A stretch of DNA of 64,000 nucleotides, from positions 62,001 to 126,000 of the forward strand of contig CANXME010002502.1 in assembly GCA_948144175.1 (NCBI GenBank), read 5' to 3'. The notes under the pieces were generated by a model. That model was not told the DNA's origin. It did not search any database and was given only the letters and a program-made list of their open reading frames with translations. The position numbers and the translations under genes are program-made. Of the stretch, positions 57,901 to 64,000 are shown one piece after another. The DNA comes from Closterium sp. NIES-65. Its lineage: Eukaryota; Streptophyta; Zygnematophyceae; Desmidiales; Closteriaceae. Numbering within the stretch: position 1 is the first letter of the stretch; each line of letters starts with the position of its first letter.

Positions 57901-58711
57901 CCCCGCCGTCACCACCTCCTCCCTTGCCCCCTTTGCCCTTGCCGCTGTGGCGCCCGCTCGAAGCAGACGCAGTACCGACCTTCTCAGCACCAAGGAGGTC
58001 GACAGCAGCAGCAGAGGCGATAGAGGGAAGAAGGGGGGAAGGAGAACACCCCTCAAAGAACGGGGTACGGGGTTCGCCATGAGAGGCACCTACAACTACG
58101 ATGCTAGCCTCAGCTGCAAGCAGTTCCTTCTCGAGGAGGGCAATGGTGAGCTCAGTGGGGCAGCGAGCTAGGAAGTGATCCCTGACAGCACGCAGAGTGT
58201 CAGGGAGGCGGGTGACTAGGTGGTAGAGAGTGAGCCAGAGTGGGGGGGGGTGCGTGGCAAGGAACTCATCAGGCATGGCGGCACGGAAGCGGGCCTCACT
58301 AGTACGGAGGTGCGTGATGAGGTTAGCGACTGTGTGGAACGAGGCCAGGTCGGGAAACAGGTAGGGGAGGGAGAGACGGCCTAGCGTGGCAGAGGCAGGT
58401 GAGGAGTAGCGAGCAACGACAGCTGTGTACAGTGCCTGTGCAGTCTTGTGCTGGCCAAAGTGCTCGCGCTCGTCTATCGGCAGGGAGTTGCGAATAGCGA
58501 AGCGAGCGTGGGCATCACGAGTCTGCCACTGTGAGCGAGCAGTGCTGTCAGCAGTAGCAGCAGGGGCAGTGACATGGCCTAGGGCGTGGTCGTACAGTGA
58601 GATGTCGTCCTTGGCTGTGAGCTGTAGATAGAGGTGCAGGTCGTCTAGCCAGGTGTCAAACTTCACTGGGCGGCCCTCAGCATCGAAAACTAGCACCTGT
58701 GGGCTAGCCAT
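54929..58711 (-). CDS. copia D gag-protease-integrase polyprotein
   Basis: 1260 codons from MASPQVLVFDAEGRP to TAG 54929-54931. The gag core is about residues 1-240, and a Gly-rich region with Gly runs covers about 255-345. SPQEVREWYSQHG comes next, then the Cys/His motif at residues 369, 383, 387 and 392. The protease Asp is residue 502 (TLDSGAS). Integrase zinc-site pieces WHHRLGHPS and CLPCVEG precede Asp 716, Asp 785 and Glu 821 (35 residues between the last two). The spacer has EPGGA repeats, SSEQLREWYLQYC, RERICEWYERRC and GAEDPGVGAAA repeats. It is a protein of the particle and integration complex, with no RT unless the TAG is read through. Confidence 0.93.
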   Translation of the reverse strand: MASPQVLVFDAEGRPVKFDTWLDDLHLYLQLTAKDDISLYDHALGHVTAPAATADSTARSQWQTRDAHARFAIRNSLPIDEREHFGQHKTAQALYTAVVARYSSPASATLGRLSLPYLFPDLASFHTVANLITHLRTSEARFRAAMPDEFLATHPPPLWLTLYHLVTRLPDTLRAVRDHFLARCPTELTIALLEKELLAAEASIVVVGASHGEPRTPFFEGCSPSPLLPSIASAAAVDLLGAEKVGTASASSGRHSGKGKGGKGGGGDGGGGGGGGGGGGWGGGGTGGASGSGGGGGGSGGGGGRGGGGGGGGGGRGGGRGWGGRGGGGGGGGRGGAGGGQGQQHTPSPQEVREWYSQHGGGGGGGFSCTYVIRTGDRTGQPCGGPHATQRCFARLNDAWRVQFPQATELPLWVDLLRKGIDIYALDFDAILSAMYVMSTSGEGAEYLCVPPDPGIRSRASAAPGTRVSATPGTGEATALGACASAPPGTESTAALHTFTLDSGASRCFFRDRTALEPFARPVAVSLADRSGGPVIATSSTFLPCPAVPSGTLSGLHLPSFSTNLVAGCALQDGGVHQFTPAYEHVTHCTCARTGRHLATFTRQPGSDLYTLTTESPQVAASASASASGQLSAPCSCRSLAHETVLWHHRLGHPSVQRPRAMHSRYLVSGLPRVLPPLPPSPAPPCLPCVEGRKRAAPHSSSFPPTTAPLQTLHMDVWGPARVRGQGQERYFLIVVDDYSCYTTVFPLRTKGEVPDVLIPWIHRARLQLRERFHSDFPVLRLHSDRGGEFSSDLLAAYCAEHGIEQSFTLPASPHQNGVAERRIGLVMEVARTSLIHAAAPHFLWPFAVRYAAHQLNLWPRVSLPETSPTLLWTGEVGDASRFRVWGSQNFVHDTSADKLSSRAVPCVFLGFVPDASGWQFYHATSRRVLPSQDVTFDESVPYYRLFPYRTAPLPPPPLFLAPGAALADPLPPQGAAPSGVSQVDPVEPVEVAVDSRPAAGTEPGGTEPGGAEPGGAEPGGAEPGGAEPGRAELGGTEPGGAEPVGAEPGGAELQSLESGGSESGGAEPRSPTPGGALSSEQLREWYLQYCSLRRGTSGARRTTGTGASASPPSRELPSRERICEWYERRCTLRSGAPRVADPAAAGAEDPGVGAAAGAEDPDASVAAGAEDPGVGAAAGAEDPDAGAAAGAEDPGVGAAAGAEDPDVGAAAGAADPGVGAAAGAEDPGVGAAAVAEDPGSGVTARSRPYFVPLLQQVLG

Positions 58712-58749
58712 AGGAGCAGTAGGAGTAGCAGTAGGAGTAGGAGGATGAA

Positions 58750-59365
58750 GCAGGTAGGGCGGCTCGGTTTAGGTAGGGCGGCGCGGCTCGGGTGGGGCGA
58801 CGCGGTTCGGTTCGGGTCGCGCGGCTCGGCTCGGGTCGCGCGGCTCGGCTCGGGTCACGCGGCTCGGTTCGGTCCTGGGCGGCTCGGTTCGGTCCTGGGC
58901 TGTGGCGGTCACGGGCCGTTTGGGGCCTCTAGGGGCGGTGAGCGCGGGGCCGACGGGGCCGTTCGGGGCCTCTAGGGAGGTGAGCGCGGGGCCGTAAAGG
59001 GGCCTCTAGGGGCCGACGGGGCCTCTAGGGGCCGATGGGGCCGTTCAGGGCCTCTAGGGAGGTGAGCGCGGGGCCGACGGGGCCGTAAGGGGCCTCTAGG
59101 GAGGTGAGCGCGGGGCCGACGGGGCCTTTCGGGGCCTCTAGGGAGGTGAGCGCGGGGCCGACGGGGCCGTTAGGGGCGATCGCGGGGCCGACAGGGGTCG
59201 CTAGGGGCAAGCGCGTGAACCGTTCGAGGCCTCTAGGGGCGAGCGCGGGGCCGTAAAGGGGCGAGTGCGGGGCCGTAAGGGGCAAGCGCGTGGGCCGACG
59301 GGGCCTTAAGGGGCGGGTCGCGGGTCGCTAAGGGGCAGGTCGCGGGTCGCGGGGCCTTAGAGGGC
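58750..59365 (-). repeat. GC-rich minisatellite leader of copia D
   Basis: ggcggctcgg(ttcgg)-type units (58755-58900), then blocks of ggggccgacggggcc with gcctctagggaggtgagcgc (58920-59230) and a shorter tail. No AUG is visible in sense from primer site to gag. Confidence 0.85.
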
Positions 59366-59420
59366 CGTGAAAACCGAGGCGCCCTAGGGCGCAAGTAGGT
59401 AGGTAGGTAGGTAGGTAGTG

Positions 59421-59465
59421 GTGAGCCCTAAAAAATCGGTCCTAGGAAGGACCTGCTCTATACCA
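59421..59465 (-). promoter_or_regulatory. copia D primer site and hairpin
   Basis: TGGTATAGAGC next to the LTR. Hairpin ggtcctaggaaggacc is at 59438-59453. The GGGCCC block is GAGCCC here (about 59423-59428), a one-base change from C. Confidence 0.75.
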
Positions 59466-59597
59466 TGTTGAAATGAATGAACAGGAATGGATGAACTAAC
59501 AGTGAAAACAGTACAAGTACCTAACCCTAGAATTGTGTACCCCCTATAGGCTAACCCACTGTAGCCTAAACAAGCAGAACATATATAATGTTTGACA
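59466..59597 (-). repeat. 5' LTR of copia D
   Basis: 132 bp, one difference from the 3' LTR, followed by CGAAA. Confidence 0.94.
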
Positions 59598-59602
59598 CGA
59601 AA

Positions 59603-59947
59603 CATTTGGGCCGTCATGATAGACAGCATCAAGCAGCAGCAGTGGCGAGGACTCTGCCCGAGCAATTCATAACTGTCTGGAGTCGCACGGTTGGATTTCG
59701 CTGCAATAAGGGAATGTACTCGAGTACATGGCTAGCAAGGTCGTTTTGTATCCCACCCTATACTTCTATTTATATGCTTATATTTGCATGTTCTAATCAT
59801 CTCAATCATTTTTCATTCACTCTGAATTGAGGTCAAGGGCCCACCACTACCAATCAACTGTGTGCCAACCTTCCTGAGGTGATCCTACGGACGATCAACC
59901 TTTGATCGCAGCTTTGGTAACAAACATTGGTACGGTAATGTTAGACT
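59603..59947. other. unassigned stretch between D and NA3
   Basis: Non-coding as far as I can see. The words ggtcaagggcccaccact near 59831 resemble copia leader sequence, so it may be old element debris. Confidence 0.4.
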
Positions 59948-60125
59948 TGTCAGAATGTTATGCTTTAGCCTGTAGTGGGGTGCTCTATAGCGAGTACAAC
60001 CCTTCTAGGGTTTGCTATTTGTATTCTCATTCTTGCTAGTGCAATCCTCTCTTTTGCCTAAACTGTCTCTTGCCTAGCTAGGACTCTCCTAGCTATGGCT
60101 CCTACTTCTCTCTAATATTTACACA
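59948..60125 (+). repeat. 5' LTR of NA3
   Basis: 178 bp, TGTCAGAATGTTATG to TATTTACACA. It shares its first 110 bases with the NA1 and NA2 LTRs and adds a segment with ctagctaggactctcctagc. Confidence 0.9.
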
Positions 60126-60429
60126 TGGAATCAGAGCTATATGCTCCTGGCGTGTGGGCCCCACTTCACTGCTTCCGCTGCTACTGCTACTCCCTGTCCG
60201 CCGCGCGCCCCGTGGTGCGCGGCGTCGAGATTAGGGTTTTCATCCCGCCGCGCGCTCGGAGCGTGCGGCGGTTTTCTGCCCGCCGTGCGCCCCGAGGCGC
60301 GCGGCGGTTCTCTGCCCGCCGTGCGCCCCGAGGCGCGCAGCGGGTTTCTGCCCCGTCACACCGCGCGTTGCTCCCGGGAGGCGCTGCGACGGGCGACGGG
60401 GACCTGCGTCGCCCCCCGTCGCCCGTCGT

Positions 60430-60640
60430 GGCCTGCGCGCGGCCCGTACAGCCGGCGCGCGGCCCGTACGGGCTGCGCCAGGCCTGCGCGCGGCTCGTAC
60501 GGGCTACGCCAGGCCCGCGCGCGGCCCGTACGGGCTGCGCCAGGCCCGCGCGCGGCCCGTACGGGCTGCGCCAGGCCCATGCGCGGCCCGTACGGGCTGC
60601 GCCAGGCCCGCGCGCGGCTCGGGCCGCATGCGCGCGGTTC
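60430..60640 (+). repeat. NA3 minisatellite
   Basis: Tandem units of about 34 bases containing gcgcggcccgtacgggctgc and gccaggcccgc, six or so copies. Each unit holds the palindrome GCCCGTACGGGC, so the RNA could form a chain of hairpins. Confidence 0.85.
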
Positions 60641-61389
60641 GGGAGGCTGTGCCAGGCCCGTGGGCGGCCCGTTCTTTGCTGCCCCTGTCCTCCCCGCTGT
60701 CCCCCGTGCTTCTGAAGGCGCCCCACCCCTCCTTCTGCCCGTTCTCCCTGATTAGGGTTTGGGGGTGAGGGGTATGGGGGTGCAGCTTCTGTGTGCCGTT
60801 CCCTGCTCCTCCTCCTCCTCCGTCTCGCTGTGCTGCAGCTGCCGCTGAGGGGGGGTGGACCTGTTGGAGCTGTCGGAGTGGTACTCAGGGGGGGTGAAGG
60901 GGGAGTGGAGCTAGGGGTGAAGCAGGGGGTGTGTGTCAGGGGGGGTGGTACTGTTTGGGGGAGGTTGAACGGAGGTTGCCGTCGTGTCGCCAGCAGCACC
61001 TGTAGTCCGGGGAGTTGCTCCGGTAGCCCAGTCGTAGCCACCTCTGCCAGTCGCCCGTGGGTCCATTGCTCGTCTGCCGCTACTTTTAGCCGCGGGGCCA
61101 GTTATTCCAGTAGTCCGGAGCGCTGTTCCGGTAGCCGCTGTGCCAGTGTGCCTCCTGTTGCCCGTGTGTCTGCAGCTTCAGCCGTCGCCTCCTATCTCCT
61201 CTCCTCTCACTCTCTCTCCTCCTCCTCGCTTGCCCGTTGTGACTACCACTAGCTTTGCTCATAATTGTACCCTTTAAACTATTGCTTCTTGAACTTGTGC
61301 TCAGAATGTGTAGTGACATTGTGATCCACCCTGAGCTTGTTCTGCTTTGCTTGCTCTGCTGATTACACCCCACTTTGGCTATGGGGGTG

Positions 61390-61567
61390 TGTCAGAATGT
61401 TATGCTCTAGCCTGTAGTGGGGTGCTCTATAGCGAGTACAACCCTTCTAGGGTTTGCTATTTGTATCCTCATTCTTGCTAGTGCAATCCTCTCTTTTGCC
61501 TAAACTGTCTCTTGCCTAGCTAGGACTCTCCTAGCTATGGCTCCTACTTCTGTCTACTATTTTCACA
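61390..61567 (+). repeat. 3' LTR of NA3
   Basis: 178 bp, ending TATTTTCACA, preceded by the purine-rich ctatgggggtg. Confidence 0.9.
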
Positions 61568-61570
61568 AGG

Positions 61571-61740
61571 CTGTGTTAGAAATCTACTGGTGATCCCCGA
61601 TTGATCCTAGGGAAGGGTTACAGGCTTGTTGTCCTGGGGGGTTATGGGCTCACTGACCTGCTACTTAACAAGTCATTTTATCCCAATGGTCTAGTGGTTG
61701 GGATTCTGACAGGCTGGGTGGTTCTACCCCAACATTTGGA
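61571..61740 (+). other. tRNA-Glu-like sequence and its 5' flank
   Basis: 61681-61740 begins TCCCAATGGTCTAGTGGTTG, an A-box-bearing tRNA-Glu-like 5' half, and continues to GGTTCTACCCC (B-box-like). It ends ATTTGGA, which pairs with TCCCAAT at six of seven positions. It is about 12 bases too short for a tRNA, so it is a tRNA pseudogene or SINE head. The upstream 110 bases plus the first 30 of the tRNA-like part also form the odd end of NA1 at 30796-30920 (reverse strand). Confidence 0.6.
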
Positions 61741-62605
61741 GAGTGTATGATTGTGCTCATTCAATAGAGAGCATGTAGACCCTTTCTGGGGCTCTGCCCG
61801 GATTATGCTAGATTCACCTTTTCTAACATATGTCCTAGATATGATTCGATTAACAACATTGCAATCACACTGCTTTGTAGTCCAGGCTCTATAAGCTGCA
61901 CGATACTGGTCTGTACTGGCTGCAAATCGATTAACAGCGGCACATTTGTCCATGAGTGGTTGCGAGTGTTGCAAATCTGTTTTGGAAACTTCGTGTGGAC
62001 GTTATTTTTTGCAGCAAATAGTCTGATACTCTACATATAATAAAGTGCCGTGTATTCTAGTTCTTTTCTCTTACCGTATATTTCATGGACCCTCTTACGA
62101 ATCACCCGATCTTGTCAGCTTCCCGCCAGCACCTTGGGGGTCGCGTCAGCTTGAAAAGGGATCCGGAGAACACATTCTTTTGAGCTCGTATCATTTGGAA
62201 TTTCAGTTTGAAATGCGAATCAGAAGAGTATGCGGCTGGTCTCGCGTACTTTTTTGTAACAGTGCACAAGGATTTACGGGCTGAGAGCCTCAACCCGAAA
62301 CTTTACAGATACGCCCTAGTCGTGACACTGATCCAACGTTCTGTAATTTCCTGGTCCTGCCAAACCTTGAAAGTTCCTAAAAAACTATTTTTCTTGATCC
62401 ACGACCTGTCCTCTCCTTCCTTCGTTCACATCTCACCACAAGGGTCGAATCTCTCGACCCACATTGCCTCCAGTTCATTGGCTTCTTCGCCTCTCGTCGC
62501 GAGGATTACCCTTAGTCTGCCTTTCAACACGTGCAGATTTTTCGTGTCGATCACTCCGTTCACCAAGTACAGTTAATTTTACTCGTCCGATCTTGTAACG
62601 AGGAT
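61741..62605. other. upstream region of the WPP gene
   Basis: No coding region or repeat that I recognise. This is host-like sequence and should contain the promoter and 5' UTR of the gene starting at 62606. I cannot place a transcription start with confidence. Confidence 0.5.
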
Positions 62606-63925
62606 ATGGCGGCGGCGGATGCAGTGGCGGAGGCGGTAAGCGGGCTGTGGCCGCTCAATGAGGGGTCGCGAGCGAAGATCGTGGATCGCATCAGCACGAA
62701 CCTCGTCAGCATATGCTTCTCCAAGGACAAGGTGTGTGCGACGAGGCGTGCGACAATGTTTGCGACGAGGCGTGCGACAATGCTTGCGACGAGAGACGAC
62801 AGATCGACTCACCCACATGCGTCGAAGCGTTTGCAGGAGGGCCTTGTGTGGGTGAGGAGACGACTCTCGAGGAGGCGACAAGCCGTATACAAATGTGTCC
62901 CAAGCGAATTCAGCTACGCACGTCGACGGCCCGTGCTGCTGCAGCTCGTTTTCTGCAATTCTCAACGGGTCAACGGTGTCAGCGGGTCAACGGGTCAACG
63001 CTGTCAACATTTTTTTGTCTCAATGTTATGCATGTACGCAAAAAATCCCTGCGTTATCCTCCTTTCTCGCTCATCCCTTCCCCCGATCCCAGTCACAGCG
63101 TTTGGGCCACGGTGTGGCGGGCAGCCTGGCGGAGACGTCACGATCTACGCACGGCACGCCAGCGCATCCCTTCCCCCCGCTCATTCCTCCCCCCTTCCCC
63201 CTCCCCGTTCTCCGCTCCCTCCTCCCTCCCGCCGATCCCACGCACCGGGTGGACGACAGCGTGGCGCGCAGCCTGGCGGAGAGGTTGAAGCTCTTCCCGC
63301 TTCCCCTTCCGCCCTCCGTCCTCCCCCCTCCGTCACCCTTCCCCCGCCCTCTTCCCCCCTCCCTCCGCTTTCCGCCCGATCTCAGTCGCAGCGGGTGGAC
63401 GCGCAGCCTGGCGGAGAGCATCGAGGCGGAGGCGGCACGACCTGAGCACGGCACGCCAGTGCCTCCATTCTCTCCCCTCACTCCTCCCCCTCCCTCTCCC
63501 CTCCGTCCCCCCTTTCCCCCCCCTCCCTTTTCCCGATCCCAGGCGCAGCGGGTGGACGACGGCGTGGCGCGCAGCCTGGCGGAGAGCATCGAGGCGGAGG
63601 CGTTCGCGGCGACGCAGGCGCGCGCGCAGGAGGGGGGCGCGGCGGTGAAGGGCAGCGCGCTGGTGATGATGTACGCGCGGCACGCGAGCGAGCTCATGGT
63701 CGACGCGTTTAAGAAGGAGCGGACGAAGGGGGGAGCGGGCGCAGCTGTGGAGGGAGGCGTTGAAGAGGTGAGCGTCGGTTGGGATGGGTGCGTGGGGGGG
63801 AATAGGGTTGGGGGGCGCTGGAGATGATGTACGCGCAGCACGCGAGCGAGCTCATGGTTGGCGCGTTCAAGAAGGAAAGGAAGAAAGAGGGAGCGGGCGC
63901 AGCTGCGGATGAGGGCGTTGAGGAG
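62606..63925 (+). CDS. WPP-domain protein (nuclear-envelope targeting), 3' end outside window
   Basis: Exon 1 (62606-62731) encodes MAAADAVAEAVSGLWPLNEG and ends at AAG|GTGTGT. Exon 2 (63543-63767), after CCCGATCCCAG, continues in phase with RVDDGVARSLAESIEAEAF and MMYARHASELMVDAFKKE, ending GAG|GTGAGC. The halves match the WPP domain of plant RanGAP and WPP/MAF1 proteins: a Trp-Pro segment, a basic helix, an E(A)xRxIEExAF-like helix and LYAxExSxxML. These domains tether proteins to the nuclear envelope. WPP reads WPL here. A possible exon 3 (63824-63925) repeats the last 34 codons of exon 2. Whether the protein is RanGAP-like depends on sequence beyond the window. Confidence 0.78.
63085..63600 (+). 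repeat. tandem copies of the start of WPP exon 2
   Basis: The block cgatcccag...cagcgggtggac...gcagcctggcggag occurs four times (gcagcctgg at 63121, 63268, 63403 and 63571). Each copy is followed by a C/T-rich stretch; only the last copy is open into the full exon. Copies 1, 3 and 4 keep an AG acceptor, while copy 2 reads CCCACG. Confidence 0.85.
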
Positions 63926-63940
63926 GTGAGTTGGGGGCTT

Positions 63941-63997
63941 AGGAGTGGGAGTGGGAGTGGGAGTGGGAGTGGGAGTGGGAGTGGGAGTGGGAGTGGG
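63941..63997. repeat. GTGGGA hexamer microsatellite
   Basis: About nine perfect units of (gtggga), starting just after the exon 3 donor and reaching the window edge. Confidence 0.92.
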
Positions 63998-64000
63998 TTT

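Larger units (their letters stand above)
52325..59597 (-). mobile_element. Ty1/copia element D
   Basis: 7273 bp with perfect duplication CGAAA (52320-52324 and 59598-59602). Its LTRs differ at one of 132 positions. Gag, protease and integrase form a single long frame, while RT-RNase H has several stops. It is the sister copy of C. Confidence 0.95.
59948..61567 (+). mobile_element. NA3: non-autonomous LTR retroelement
   Basis: 1620 bp with two 178-bp LTRs (59948-60125 and 61390-61567) that differ at about five positions. The flanks AGACT and AGGCT form a near-perfect target duplication. The primer site TGGAATCAGAGC (60126-60137) overlaps a hairpin, with GGGCCC at 60156-60161. It has no gag or pol; the interior is GC-rich with a gcgcggcccgtacgggctgc array. 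Its last 130 bases before the 3' LTR match the copia 3' UTR (cctgagcttg, accccactttggctatgggggtg). Confidence 0.9.

Noticed and set aside
60125-60755. Pro/Ala/Arg-rich open frames in NA3 as a gene
   Set aside because: They run through the LTR-adjacent leader and the palindromic array. No counterpart is kept in NA1 or NA2.

Overview
The window is nuclear DNA from a green-lineage eukaryote, most likely a streptophyte (charophyte alga or early land plant). Three things point there. A gene at the right edge encodes a plant-type WPP domain. The LTR elements use an initiator-Met-tRNA-type primer site. A chromodomain Ty3/gypsy element sits beside many short-LTR Ty1/copia elements. The Gly/Ala/Pro-rich copia polyproteins remind me of zygnematophyte (Closterium-like) genomes, but that is a memory-based guess and not shown by the sequence.

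About 61 of the 64 kb is transposons inserted into transposons. From left to right: an L1-like LINE (1-4478, +) inserted into a deleted copia element A (4479-10219, -); an old Ty3/gypsy element G1 (-) cut into pieces by copia B (10836-16971), copia C (17647-24952), a solo LTR (25340-25712) and a truncated LINE (26193-27452); a 5'-truncated chromovirus G2 (+, ending 29743); and the start of another retroelement Q (-, 29744-30543). Q's LTR is split by an old plus-strand copia, P, whose LTRs are 21 kb apart (30544 and 51959). P has itself received a chimeric non-autonomous element NA1 (30796-31731), a non-autonomous LTR element NA2 (35515-37180), an LTR-less insertion X (38162-39229), the nearly intact copia E (40468-47962) and a pogo-like DNA transposon (48252-51353). 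The last two landed in one long TATATG microsatellite that grew inside P's 3' UTR. Copia D (52325-59597, -) and non-autonomous NA3 (59948-61567, +) follow. A host gene with a WPP domain begins at 62606 and runs off the window.

The nesting is supported by short target-site duplications flanking B, C, D, E, NA1, NA2, X, the solo LTR and the pogo element; those of P, NA3 and LINE-2 are imperfect. Re-joining the G1 pieces restores its protease DTGA motif and its RT frame. Copia gene order is gag, protease, integrase, reverse transcriptase, RNase H. D has the longest uninterrupted frame (gag-PR-IN, 1260 codons). E is closest to complete, with one extra C in a homopolymer, one TAG and a protease DSG-to-DSV change.

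The most unusual shared biology is in the copia family. Every leader has a hairpin at or just after the primer site, usually followed by GGGCCC. Leaders of 0.7-1 kb are made of GC-rich minisatellites and appear to lack AUG. Gag carries an atypical Cys/His motif (CX13CX3HX4C), and an LREW-type motif recurs in Gag and in the integrase-RT spacer. NA1 ends not in an LTR but in a tRNA-Glu-like half, yet has a perfect target duplication. The host WPP gene shows tandem duplication of exon pieces.
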